Origin: Variovorax guangxiensis
GTDB taxonomy: Bacteria > Pseudomonadota > Gammaproteobacteria > Burkholderiales > Burkholderiaceae_C
DNA: 64,000 nt
NCBI RefSeq assembly: GCF_003952165.1
Contig: NZ_RXFT01000002.1
Span: 62,001-126,000 of the forward strand
Direction of reading: 5' to 3'
The notes beneath the pieces were generated by a model. That model did no database searches and was not told where the DNA came from. It was given only the letters and a program-made list of their open reading frames with translations. The translations under genes were made by a program, and so were the position numbers. Positions 1-7,889 of the stretch are shown here, one piece after another (the stretch's first letter is position 1; every line of letters begins with the position of its first letter).

Positions 1-606
1 GGCGGCGAGCTGCTCGGCTTCACGCGCGCCACGGTGGGCCGGATGATCGAAGGCTGGCTGCTCGCCTCGCTCTTCGGCGTGCTGCTGGGCGCGGCCATCG
101 GCGTGTCGCCCCAGGTGCGCGCATGGGTGCAGCCGACGCTCGAGTTCATCCGCCCCCTGCCCGCCTCCGCGCTGCTGCCGCTGGCCATCTCCATCTTCGG
201 GCTGAACCCCGGCATGGTGCTCTTCGTGGTGGCTTTCGGCGCGATGTGGCCGGTGCTGCTGGCCACGGTGCACGGCTTCGCGGCCGTGGAGCCACGCCTG
301 TCGGAAGTGGCGCGCTGCCTGCAGATGTCGCGCGCGGCGTACATCTGGAAGATGGGCCTTCCCAACGCGATGCCCGACATCCTGGCCGGCATGCGGTTGG
401 CGCTGACCATCGCGCTGATCGTCGCGGTGGTGGGCGAGATGATCGCCTCGCAAAGCGGCCTGGGCCAGGCCATCCTGCTGGCCGCGCGCGCCTTCCGCGC
501 AAGCGACCTGTTCGCCGGCATCGTGCTGCTCGGCCTCATCGGCTTCGTGAGCAATGCGCTGCTGGCCTTCGCGGAACAGCGCCTGCTGCGCTGGCAGCGC
601 CCCTGA
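1..606 (+). CDS. ABC transporter permease, SsuC/TauC type (5' end outside window)
   Basis: Reading frame 1 is open from the first base to the TGA at 604-606, so the start lies before the window. The visible part is hydrophobic, with several membrane segments, and carries the EAA-type cytoplasmic loop that contacts the ATPase (E-V-A-R-C ... L-P-N-A-M-P-D-I-L-A-G around 304-396). This is the pattern of inner-membrane permeases importing sulfonates, nitrate or hydroxymethylpyrimidine-like compounds. It ends 44 bases before a cyclase-family gene and probably belongs to the same operon, so the cargo may be the precursor of the substrate of the next two enzymes. The exact substrate cannot be read from the sequence. 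Confidence 0.88.
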   Translation, partial: GGELLGFTRATVGRMIEGWLLASLFGVLLGAAIGVSPQVRAWVQPTLEFIRPLPASALLPLAISIFGLNPGMVLFVVAFGAMWPVLLATVHGFAAVEPRLSEVARCLQMSRAAYIWKMGLPNAMPDILAGMRLALTIALIVAVVGEMIASQSGLGQAILLAARAFRASDLFAGIVLLGLIGFVSNALLAFAEQRLLRWQRP

Positions 607-650
607 TTCCTTCGTCTTCTTCCAACACGTACACCCCACAAGGAGTTCCC

Positions 651-1457
651 ATGCCACGCAAATTCGTCGATCTCTCGATCTTTCTCGAGAACGATGTGCT
701 CTCCGACCCACCGGCCTTCGCGCCGAAGATCCAGTACTTCACGCACGAGCAGACCTACGAGCAGATCGAGCCCTTCTTTCCCGGCCTGAAAAGGGAAGAC
801 CTGCCCGACGGCGAAGGCTGGGCCGTGGAGCTGGTGCAGCTGTCGACGCACAACGGCACGCACCTCGACGCGCCCTATCACTTCCACTCGACCATGGACA
901 AGGCGCTGGGCGAGAAGAAGCCCGCCATCGCGATCCACGACGTGCCGCTCGAGTGGTGCTTCCAGCCCGGCGTGAAGCTCGACTTCCGCCACTTCGCCGA
1001 CGGCTATGTGGTGACGGCCGCCGACGTCGAGGCCGAGCTCAAGCGCATCGGCCACACGCTGAGCCCGCTGGAGATCGTGGTGGTCAACACCCGCGCGGGC
1101 TCGCGCTACGGCCACCCCGACTACGTGTCGGCCGGCGCCGGCATGGGCTACGAGGCGACGATGTACCTGCTGGAGCGCGGCGTTCGCCTCACGGGCACCG
1201 ACGCATGGAGCTGGGACGCGCCCTTCGTGCACACCGCGAAGAAGTACGGCGAGACGCAGGACGCCTCGCTGATCTGGGAAGGCCACAAGGCCGGCCGCGA
1301 CATCGGCTACTGCCACATCGAGAAGCTGCACAACCTGGAGGCGCTGCCGCCCACGGGCTTCTACATCAGCTGCTTTCCGCACAAGATCCGCGGCGCTTCG
1401 GCCGGATGGACGCGCGCGGTCGCCATCTTCGACGACGCGCTGATGGCGTCGGCATGA
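651..1457 (+). CDS. cyclase family protein (kynurenine formamidase-like metal hydrolase)
   Basis: 268 residues. The metal-binding signature of the cyclase family, H-N-G-T-H-L-D-A-P-Y-H-F, is intact near residues 66-77, as in bacterial kynurenine formamidases and related amide or lactone hydrolases that use Zn or Mn. The ATG at 651 follows an AAGGAG ribosome site at 640-645; the open frame runs much further upstream but overlaps the permease gene, so the internal start is preferred. Ten bases separate it from fahA. The context (importer, cyclase, fumarylacetoacetase) suggests stepwise hydrolysis of an imported ring compound. The substrate is unknown, and kynurenine formamidase activity should not be assumed. 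Confidence 0.85.
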   Translation: MPRKFVDLSIFLENDVLSDPPAFAPKIQYFTHEQTYEQIEPFFPGLKREDLPDGEGWAVELVQLSTHNGTHLDAPYHFHSTMDKALGEKKPAIAIHDVPLEWCFQPGVKLDFRHFADGYVVTAADVEAELKRIGHTLSPLEIVVVNTRAGSRYGHPDYVSAGAGMGYEATMYLLERGVRLTGTDAWSWDAPFVHTAKKYGETQDASLIWEGHKAGRDIGYCHIEKLHNLEALPPTGFYISCFPHKIRGASAGWTRAVAIFDDALMASA

Positions 1458-1467
1458 GGCACGGCTC

Positions 1468-2793
1468 ATGAGCATTGCACTCAACCACACGCACGACGTT
1501 CACGCGCGCAGCTGGGTCGAATCGGCCAATGCGACGGACAGCGACTTTCCGATCCAGAACCTGCCGCATGCGGTGTTCCGCCGTGCCGGCAGCGCGGAGG
1601 CATTTCGCGGCGGCGTCGCGATCGGCGACCAGGTGCTGGACCTGGCCGCGCTTGTCACCAAGCAGCAGCTCGACGGCCTCGCGCTCGACGCTGCGAAGGC
1701 GGCCGCACTGCCGGCGCTCAACGACTTCTTCGCGCTCGGCAACGCCGCATGGAAGGCGCTGCGCCACGCGCTCTTCGATCTGCTGAAGAACGACGCGCCC
1801 ATCGCCGCGGTGCAGGCCGTGCGCGAATGCCTCGTGCCGCAGGCCGAAGCCGAATACGCCGTGCCCGCGCGCATCGGCGACTACACCGACTTCTACACCT
1901 CGATCGACCACGCGCTGAACATCAGCCGACTGATGAACCCGGACGGCGATGTGACGCCCAACTTCCGATGGATTCCGATCGCGTACCACGGGCGCGTGTC
2001 GACCATCGGCGTGAGCGGCCAGCGCTTTCATCGGCCGATGGGGCAGGCGATGGCGCCCGGCGCGAAAGCGCCCACCTATCAGGCATGCGCGCGGCTCGAC
2101 TACGAACTGGAACTCGGCGTGTGGATCGGCAAGGGCAACGCACAGGGCGACGCGATTGCGCTCGAACACGCGGACGAACACATCTTCGGCATCTGCCTGC
2201 TCAACGACTGGTCGGCGCGCGACATCCAGTTCTGGGAGATGGCGCCGCTCGGGCCCTTCCTCGCAAAGAACTTCGCCACCACCATCTCGCCGTGGATCGT
2301 GACCATGGAAGCGCTCGCGCCCTACCGCCAGGCATGGACCCGCCCGTCGAACGAGCCCCAGCCGCTGGCCTACCTGGAGCACGCGACGAACCGCGAGAGC
2401 GGCGCGCTCGACATCCGGCTGGAGGTGTGGCTCGAAAGCGAAAAGGCACGCAGGGAGAAGACCGGGCCCTCGCGCCTGTCCTCCACCAGCTTCAGGCATC
2501 AGTACTGGACCGTCGCCCAGATGGTGGCGCACCACACCATGGGCGGCTGCAGCCTGAACCCCGGCGACCTGTTCGGCAGCGGCACGATCTCCGGTCCCGG
2601 CGAGGGCGAAGCCGGCGCGATCATCGAGTTGACGCGCGCTGGGCAAAGCCCGGTGAAGCTGGCCAACGGCGAACAGCGCGGCTTCCTGGAAGACGGCGAC
2701 GCGGTGCTGCTGCGCGGCTGGTGCGAGAAGCCGGGGCATGCGCGCATCGGGTTCGGGGAGAGCGGGGGGATGGTGTTGGCGGCAAAAGGCTGA
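1468..2793 (+). CDS. fahA: fumarylacetoacetase
   Basis: 441 residues, full length for the family. It hydrolyses 4-fumarylacetoacetate to fumarate and acetoacetate, the last step of tyrosine/homogentisate breakdown, in the cytoplasm. The family signature runs through the protein: I-G-D-Y-T-D-F-Y with metal ligand Asp141, the catalytic His148, the E-L-E pair (Glu213/Glu215) and N-D-W-S-A-R-D-I-Q with Asp247, followed by the A-S-G-T-I-S-G-P-like loop (here G-S-G-T-I-S-G-P). Homogentisate dioxygenase is not next to it here; instead it follows a cyclase-family gene by 10 bases, so it may serve a related acylpyruvate. A strong terminator follows the stop. Confidence 0.93.
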   Translation: MSIALNHTHDVHARSWVESANATDSDFPIQNLPHAVFRRAGSAEAFRGGVAIGDQVLDLAALVTKQQLDGLALDAAKAAALPALNDFFALGNAAWKALRHALFDLLKNDAPIAAVQAVRECLVPQAEAEYAVPARIGDYTDFYTSIDHALNISRLMNPDGDVTPNFRWIPIAYHGRVSTIGVSGQRFHRPMGQAMAPGAKAPTYQACARLDYELELGVWIGKGNAQGDAIALEHADEHIFGICLLNDWSARDIQFWEMAPLGPFLAKNFATTISPWIVTMEALAPYRQAWTRPSNEPQPLAYLEHATNRESGALDIRLEVWLESEKARREKTGPSRLSSTSFRHQYWTVAQMVAHHTMGGCSLNPGDLFGSGTISGPGEGEAGAIIELTRAGQSPVKLANGEQRGFLEDGDAVLLRGWCEKPGHARIGFGESGGMVLAAKG

Positions 2794-2809
2794 GCTGAAG
2801 CGCCAAAGA

Positions 2810-2837
2810 AAAAGGCCACCTGATGAGGTGGCCTTTT
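2810..2837. terminator. bidirectional rho-independent terminator
   Basis: An 11-bp perfect stem (AAAAGGCCACC / GGTGGCCTTTT) with a TGATGA loop, flanked by A and T runs. It can end fahA on the plus strand and the tRNA-Gly transcript on the minus strand. Confidence 0.85.
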
Positions 2838-2845
2838 CTGCGATC

Positions 2846-2921
2846 TGGAGCGGGAAAAGAGTCTCGAACTCTCGACCTCAACCTTGGCAAGGTTGCGCTC
2901 TACCAACTGAGCTATTCCCGC
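2846..2921 (-). tRNA. tRNA-Gly (anticodon GCC)
   Basis: Read on the minus strand it folds as a complete cloverleaf: acceptor GCGGGAA paired with TTCCCGC, D-arm with AGCTCAGTTGGTAGAGC, anticodon arm CAACC-TTGCCAA-GGTTG with anticodon GCC, and T-arm with the GTTCGAGAC loop region. The 3' CCA is encoded (2846-2848 in complement). The 76-base length is standard. It stands alone and no integrated element or attachment-site duplication is visible beside it. Confidence 0.97.
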
Positions 2922-3013
2922 GTGAGCCTCAGATTATATAGCGATCTTTGACGGATTTGCCCGGGTCCCGGAAAAAAGTTCTTTTTTCCCCTTTTTCCCT
3001 TGCCGGAGTGATT

Positions 3014-3919
3014 TCAGGCGTCGAACACCATCGAGCGGTGCATCGACACGCCCGCCATCAGCCCGTCCGCCGATGCCATCGTGGCGTTGGAGAACATCAT
3101 CGCCAGATCGCCCGCGCCGTAGACGCCGGGCACGGTCGTCATCTTCATCGCGTCGACGCGCAGCACCTTGCCGAGGGGGCCGTCGTCGAAGGCGCAGCCC
3201 AGCCGCTCGGCCAGCGGACTCGCGGGCCGCGTGCGCGGCGCCACGTAGAGCGCCTCGATGGGCACCAGCCTGCCGTCACCGATGCGCACACCGGTCAATT
3301 CTTGCCCCTCGCCTTCAAGGCCGGCGATGCGCCCGGGTTCGATGATCACGCCACGCGCCTGCAGCTTCGCGCGCGCCTCGGCATCGGGCCCTTCGCCGCC
3401 ATTCAGGAAGAGCGTGGTCGGGCCCCATTCGGCGATCAGCAGCGCATGGTCCGGCGGCTGCGCGCCGTGGTGATAGAGCACGCCCAGCTGGCGCTCGCTG
3501 AACTCGTAGCCGTGGCAATAGGGACAGTGCAGCACGCTCGAGCCCCAGCGTTCGCCGATGCCGGAAATCTCCGGCAGGCCGTCCTGCACGCCATAGGCCA
3601 GCAGCAGCTTGCCGGCCGAGCGGCGCTCGCCGTTGCTCAGCGATACGGTGAATCCACCTGCCTCCTCGGCACCCGCATCCACCACGGCCGCCTCGACGAA
3701 CTCGACGCTGGGATACGCAAGCAGCTTCTCGCGCGCATCCGCAATCATCTTCAGGGGCGGCACGCCGTCCTGCCCGAAGAAGCCGTGCGACGCGGCCGCG
3801 AAACGGTTGCGCGGCGCGCCGGTGTCGACGACGCAGACCTTGCGCCGCGCCCGTGCAAGCTGCATCGCAGCGGAAAGGCCGGCAAAGCTGCCGCCCACGA
3901 TCAGAGCGTCATGACGCAT
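3014..3919 (-). CDS. NAD(P)/FAD-dependent oxidoreductase, thioredoxin-reductase-like
   Basis: 301 residues. The N-terminus has a Rossmann FAD motif (V-G-G-S-F-A-G-L, residues 8-15) and the middle a redox C-P-Y-C motif at Cys132/Cys135. A second FAD contact G-A-G-D-L-A lies near the C-terminus, giving the compact fold of low-molecular-weight thioredoxin reductases. The NADPH motif is poorly conserved, so partner and electron donor are uncertain. Its start overlaps the end of the upstream Rrf2 regulator gene by 11 bases, so the two are translationally coupled, and the enzyme is probably controlled by that regulator in a redox response. True thioredoxin reductase activity is not proven. Confidence 0.87.
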   Translation of the reverse strand: MRHDALIVGGSFAGLSAAMQLARARRKVCVVDTGAPRNRFAAASHGFFGQDGVPPLKMIADAREKLLAYPSVEFVEAAVVDAGAEEAGGFTVSLSNGERRSAGKLLLAYGVQDGLPEISGIGERWGSSVLHCPYCHGYEFSERQLGVLYHHGAQPPDHALLIAEWGPTTLFLNGGEGPDAEARAKLQARGVIIEPGRIAGLEGEGQELTGVRIGDGRLVPIEALYVAPRTRPASPLAERLGCAFDDGPLGKVLRVDAMKMTTVPGVYGAGDLAMMFSNATMASADGLMAGVSMHRSMVFDA

Positions 3920-4370
3920 GTTCGATGTCCTTCGATGTGAAGCCGCCGCCTGTCATGCGGCGATGGAAGTCCCTGGAAAGATCGGCCAGCGTGATGCTGT
4001 TGAAGCGCCTGAGCAGCAGCGCCTCGGCCTCGTCGCAGACGCCGTCGAGCGCCGCGTTCACCGCCTGCTCGACGATGCACCCCGGGCTCTCGGTGCGGTT
4101 GCCCATGGCCAGCAGCGCGGGCGCGCCCACCGCGTTGTGGATGTCGCCCAGCGTCACCGCCGACAAGGTGCACGACAGCACCCACCCGCCGCCATGGCCC
4201 TTGGCCGAACTCACGAACCCCGCCTGCCGCAGGCCGGCCATGAGTCGGCGCACGACCACCGGGTTGGTCTGCATCGCAACCGCGAGCGACTCGGAGGTGA
4301 CGGGCGTCTTCATCTCGGCCATGTGCAGCAGCACGTGGAGGACGGCGGAGAGCTTGCTGTCGCGTTTCAT
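3909..4370 (-). CDS. Rrf2 family transcriptional regulator
   Basis: 153 residues with the Rrf2 winged-helix N-terminus ([12 protein letters not shown]) and the V-V-R-R-L-M recognition helix. Three cysteines occur, but not in the spaced triplet of Fe-S Rrf2 proteins, so it is likely a YwnA-type redox or ligand sensor. The ATG has no ribosome site: the bases just upstream form an inverted repeat (4368-4390), so the message may be leaderless or nearly so. It is coupled to the downstream flavoprotein gene, and a membrane AraC gene starts divergently 96 bases away. Confidence 0.88.
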   Translation of the reverse strand: MKRDSKLSAVLHVLLHMAEMKTPVTSESLAVAMQTNPVVVRRLMAGLRQAGFVSSAKGHGGGWVLSCTLSAVTLGDIHNAVGAPALLAMGNRTESPGCIVEQAVNAALDGVCDEAEALLLRRFNSITLADLSRDFHRRMTGGGFTSKDIEHAS

Positions 4371-4390
4371 GCAACATTATGAGTTGCGTG
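4368..4390. promoter_or_regulatory. candidate Rrf2 operator
   Basis: Inverted repeat CAyGCAAC-N7-GTTGCrTG with 8-bp arms and one mismatch. It overlaps the start codon of the Rrf2 gene and lies in the divergent promoter region, the usual place for autoregulation. Binding is inferred. Confidence 0.45.
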
Positions 4391-4466
4391 TGTTTGCCAT
4401 GACGAGCGAAAGGGTCTTGCATCGCCCCGGGCGGCGAGAATCGGCCCGGCTGCACTGCCCCCTGCC

Positions 4467-5606
4467 ATGACACCCGCCACGATCACCCTGCTCGACGCCG
4501 CCCTGCGCGGCGTGCTGCTGGCCCTGCTGCTCGTGCTCGCGCTGATCCTCGGCCGCGACCGCCCTCGCCTGCCGGCGGCGCGCGCGGGCGTGTTGCTCGC
4601 GCTGGGGCTGTGCATCCAGGTCGTCGGCTCCACGCCGATGTTCGAAGCCTCCGTGCCGCGCACATGGCAGGCGCCCTTCGTCGCGGTCTCCGTCGGCAAC
4701 GCGGTGCTGTTCTGGGTGTTCGTCCGGGCACTGTTCGACGACGACTTCGCCCTGCGGCCGGTGCACGTCGCCTCATGGCTGGCCGTGGCGGCGCTGGCGG
4801 CGCTCAACTGCGCGACCGTCGCGGGCAGCGCCTCTGTGCTCGCGCCGGTCATCATGGGCATCCAGCGCGCCGTGCCGCTGTTGTTCGCGGTGCTGGCCGC
4901 GATGGCGGCGGCTTCGCAATGGCGCGCGGACCTGGTGGAAGGCCGGCGCCGGCTGCGCGTGTTCATCGTGGTGGCGGGCGTCGGCTACAGCCTCGGGATG
5001 CTGGCCGTGCGGCTGGCCTCGCCGCGCGGACAGCTCTCGGGCCCTTCCGCCACGGCCGACGTGGCGATGCTGCTGCTGATCGTGGCGGTGGTGGCGTGGC
5101 GGATGGTCCGGCTGGCGGGGTCTGAGCTCTTTCCGGCGGCGCAGGCGCCGGCCGCGATCCCGCTGCCCCCACTGCCGGCACCGCAACCTCCCGTCGAAGC
5201 ACCGGCCGATCCCCCGCCCCCTGAACCGGAACCCGGGCCAGCCTCCGACCCCGCCGAAGACCGCCTCGCCGACTCCCTCCACCACGCCATGGCGGTCGAG
5301 CACGCCTACCGCAGCGAAGACCTGAGCATCGCCGCCCTTGCCGCCCGGCTCTCGGTGCCCGAGTACCGCTTGCGCCGTCTCATCAACCAGCGGCTGGGCC
5401 ATCGGAATTTCAACGCCTACGTCAACGGCTTCCGGCTGGCCGAGGCAATGGCGGCGCTGGCCGATTCCTCGAAACGCGAGCTGCCGGTGCTGACGATCGC
5501 TCTGACCGCGGGCTTCCAGTCCATCGGCCCGTTCAACCGCGCCTTCAAGGCCGCCACGGGCCTCACGCCCACCGAATTCCGCAGGAAGAAGCTGGCCGAA
5601 TCCTGA
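4467..5606 (+). CDS. membrane-anchored AraC family regulator
   Basis: 379 residues. Residues 1-215 form about seven hydrophobic segments (near 10-28, 38-54, 70-90, 101-119, 130-150, 164-183 and 197-213), so the sensor half should sit in the inner membrane. A proline-rich linker (227-262) leads to a C-terminal AraC double helix-turn-helix (about 285-375) with the usual A-G-F-Q-S and F-R-R-K-K ending. This architecture is known for AraC-type regulators that sense an envelope or lipophilic signal, but no ligand can be assigned. It is divergent from the Rrf2 gene and 94 bases upstream of a secreted alpha/beta hydrolase, a plausible target. Confidence 0.88.
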   Translation: MTPATITLLDAALRGVLLALLLVLALILGRDRPRLPAARAGVLLALGLCIQVVGSTPMFEASVPRTWQAPFVAVSVGNAVLFWVFVRALFDDDFALRPVHVASWLAVAALAALNCATVAGSASVLAPVIMGIQRAVPLLFAVLAAMAAASQWRADLVEGRRRLRVFIVVAGVGYSLGMLAVRLASPRGQLSGPSATADVAMLLLIVAVVAWRMVRLAGSELFPAAQAPAAIPLPPLPAPQPPVEAPADPPPPEPEPGPASDPAEDRLADSLHHAMAVEHAYRSEDLSIAALAARLSVPEYRLRRLINQRLGHRNFNAYVNGFRLAEAMAALADSSKRELPVLTIALTAGFQSIGPFNRAFKAATGLTPTEFRRKKLAES

Positions 5607-5700
5607 AATCTCTGGCCGAAAACTGGCGCTCGCGGCTTTCGGCAAGACCGGGCAGCAGCACCCCGGCATCGTTTGGGCTTCCAAAGGCAAGGAACCAACG

Positions 5701-6735
5701 ATGCGACGTTCTTCTTCTCTCTTCTTCCTGTTTCTCGCGTTTTTCTGCGGTTGGGCGCGGGCCTCGATGGGCATGGCGGAGCTTCCCGCCGCGCCCGGCG
5801 ACGGCCCGGTCACGGTGTTCTATCCGTCGGCCGACGCAGCTCGACCGACCCAGCGCGCCCGCTTCACGCTCGACTTGGCCGTGCAAGGCGCGCCAGTGCC
5901 CGGCAATGGCCGGCTGGTGATCGTCTCGCACGGCTCGGGCGGCGCGCCGTGGGTGCATGCGGACATCGCGCGCAGCCTGGTCGAGGCCGGCTTCGTCGTC
6001 GCCGTGCCCGAGCACAAGGCCGACAATTACAAGGACGACAGTGACCCCGGCCCCGACAGCTGGACGATGCGCCCAGCCGAGGTTTCGCGCGCCATCGACG
6101 CGGTGGCACGCGACCCCCGCTTCGCGCCAATGCTGCGGTTCGACAAGGTCGGGATGTACGGCATGTCGGCGGGCGGCCACACGGCCCTGAGCCTGGCCGG
6201 CGGGCGCTGGTCGCCGGCCGCCTTCGCGCGGCATTGCGAGGCGAACTTGGTGGACGACTTCCAGTCCTGCGTCGGCCTCATCACGCGGCTGACCGGTGGC
6301 CCGCTCGACGGCGTCAGGAAATGGGCGGCGCTCTTCGTCATCCGCCACCGCTTCGGCGATGACGCCGCGCCGCGCGAGCACACCGATCCACGAATCGCGG
6401 CCATCGTGGCGGGCGTGCCTTCCTCGGCCGATTTCGACATGGCCTCGCTGGCCGATCCGCGCGTGCCGCTGGGCCTCATCACCGCCGGGCAGGACCGCTG
6501 GCTGATCCCGCGCTTTCACAGCGACCGCGTGCTCGCGGCCTGCCTGCCGCGCTGCGAGCTGATCGCCGACATGCCCACCGGCGGCCACGGCGCGCTGCTC
6601 TCGCCACCCCCGCCAGGACTGAGCGGGCTGATCGGCGACATGCTCGACGACCCACCGGGCTTCGACCGCCAGAATGTGTTGCCGGATGTGAACACGAAGA
6701 CAACGGCTTTCTTCCGTAAGCATCTGTTGCCTTGA
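5701..6735 (+). CDS. secreted alpha/beta hydrolase (dienelactone-hydrolase-like)
   Basis: 344 residues. A signal peptide (R-R-S ... hydrophobic core ... A-R-A-S, about residues 1-22) suggests export. The nucleophile elbow G-M-S-A-G-G-H has Ser156, the oxyanion region is S-H-G-S-G-G near residue 80, and the likely catalytic histidine is His296 in G-G-H-G. This matches the family annotated as predicted dienelactone hydrolases or platelet-activating-factor acetylhydrolase-like esterases. The substrate is unknown. Its position after the membrane AraC gene suggests joint regulation. Confidence 0.85.
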   Translation: MRRSSSLFFLFLAFFCGWARASMGMAELPAAPGDGPVTVFYPSADAARPTQRARFTLDLAVQGAPVPGNGRLVIVSHGSGGAPWVHADIARSLVEAGFVVAVPEHKADNYKDDSDPGPDSWTMRPAEVSRAIDAVARDPRFAPMLRFDKVGMYGMSAGGHTALSLAGGRWSPAAFARHCEANLVDDFQSCVGLITRLTGGPLDGVRKWAALFVIRHRFGDDAAPREHTDPRIAAIVAGVPSSADFDMASLADPRVPLGLITAGQDRWLIPRFHSDRVLAACLPRCELIADMPTGGHGALLSPPPPGLSGLIGDMLDDPPGFDRQNVLPDVNTKTTAFFRKHLLP

Positions 6736-6922
6736 TGGGCCGAACGTCGATCCGGGGGCCTAACGCACGAGCCCCCGATTTCGCCGACGGCCGATTCCCA
6801 CGCGAGCGGGCGAAAGCGGCGCACATGGCGACAGATCGCCGCACAGCCATGGTTGCACCCGGATCGATCGAATCCGATCGGTCCATGAAACCGTGACCAC
6901 GCAACGAAAGGAACAGTCACCC

Positions 6923-7366
6923 ATGAAGCAACAGCATCAACACAAGCGCATCGTCCTCGGCACCCTGCTCGCAGGCATGCTGGCCATCGGCGGCGTCGCC
7001 CAGGCGCAAGGCGTCGGGGTGGGCGTAGGGGTCAATGCCGACGTGAATGCCTCGGGCTCCACCGCAGGCACACGCGGCGGTGCGGGTGCGGCAACCGGCG
7101 CCAATGCCGGGGCCGGCGCGAACACGAATGCCGGCGGCGCAGTGAGCGGCGCCACGGGCACGGCCGGCAATGCCGTCGGCGGCGTGCTGGGCGGCGCTAC
7201 CGGCGCGGTGGGCGGAGCAACGAATGCCGTGGGCGGCGTGACCAACACCGTGGGCAACACGCTCGGCGGCGCGACAGGCGCCGTGGGCTCGGCCGGGAGC
7301 GCCGTGAAGGCGCCTGCCGTGGGCGCGAAGGCCCATGGGTCGGGCGCAGTCGACGTCAAGAAATAA
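6923..7366 (+). CDS. Gly/Ala-rich secreted protein of unknown function
   Basis: 147 residues from the ATG at 6923, which has GAAAGGA upstream; an earlier in-frame ATG at 6893 lacks a ribosome site. A signal peptide ends near A-Q-A-Q. The rest is almost entirely G, A, V, T and N in a loose repeat (G-G-A-T-G-A-V-G-G-A-T-N-A-V-G-G-V-T-N-T-V-G). Such composition suits an extended, low-complexity periplasmic or surface protein; no catalytic motif is visible. A strong terminator follows. The family is not recognised. Confidence 0.75.
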   Translation: MKQQHQHKRIVLGTLLAGMLAIGGVAQAQGVGVGVGVNADVNASGSTAGTRGGAGAATGANAGAGANTNAGGAVSGATGTAGNAVGGVLGGATGAVGGATNAVGGVTNTVGNTLGGATGAVGSAGSAVKAPAVGAKAHGSGAVDVKK

Positions 7367-7387
7367 CGACGGCAGCCACCCGATGAC

Positions 7388-7421
7388 AAAGGCCCGCGGT
7401 GCCCAGGCACCGCGGGCCTTT
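7388..7421. terminator. bidirectional rho-independent terminator
   Basis: Near-perfect 16-bp stem AAAGGCCCGCGGTGCC, loop CA, matching arm ending CCTTTT. It separates the converging Gly/Ala-rich protein gene and the minus-strand box operon. Confidence 0.85.
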
Positions 7422-7435
7422 TCACGTTGCGTCGT

Positions 7436-7879
7436 TCAGTCGGCCGGCTTGAGCTTGAACAGGCTCGTGACCTCGGCGTCGAGCACCATCAGCTCGCGCT
7501 GGTTGAAGAGCCGCCAGCGCCATCGCAGGATGCCGAGCGACGGCCGCTTCTCGGAGCGGCGCACTTCGATCACGTCGGCTACCAGCCTCAGCGCGTCGCC
7601 CGGCCGAACGGGGTTGGGCCAGCGCACATGCTCCAGCCCTGGCGACGCGAAGGATTCCGAACCGGCGAGCGCGGCCTGCACCACCAGCTTCATGGCGATG
7701 GAGCAGGTATGCCAGCCGCTTGCGATGAGCCCGCCGAAGGGGCTGTCGGCCGCCGCTTGCGCATCGGTGTGGAACCACTGCGGGTCGTAGGCCCGCGCGA
7801 ACTGCAGAAGCTCGGCCTCTGTGAGCACATAGGGCCCGGCCTCGATGACCTGGCCCGCGTGGAAGTCGGCGAACTTCAT
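7436..7879 (-). CDS. MaoC family dehydratase of the box operon
   Basis: 147 residues in a hotdog fold, with the MaoC hydratase region F-A-R-A-Y-D-P-Q-W-F-H-T-D and a following F-G-G-L-I-A-S-G-W-H helix, where Asp and His act in R-specific enoyl-CoA hydratases. The ATG at 7879 lies 10 bases after boxA, so it is the last gene of the boxC-boxB-boxA transcript; the frame stays open upstream inside boxA. It may hydrate the unsaturated acyl-CoA made by BoxD (3,4- or 2,3-dehydroadipyl-CoA) on its way to beta-oxidation, but that role is inferred. No thiolase or 3-hydroxyadipyl-CoA dehydrogenase is adjacent. Confidence 0.9.
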   Translation of the reverse strand: MKFADFHAGQVIEAGPYVLTEAELLQFARAYDPQWFHTDAQAAADSPFGGLIASGWHTCSIAMKLVVQAALAGSESFASPGLEHVRWPNPVRPGDALRLVADVIEVRRSEKRPSLGILRWRWRLFNQRELMVLDAEVTSLFKLKPAD

Positions 7880-7889
7880 CCGCCGGGGC

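Noticed and set aside
2846-2921. tRNA-Gly as an integration site for a genomic island
   Set aside because: No integrase, no partial tRNA duplication and no change in gene type nearby.
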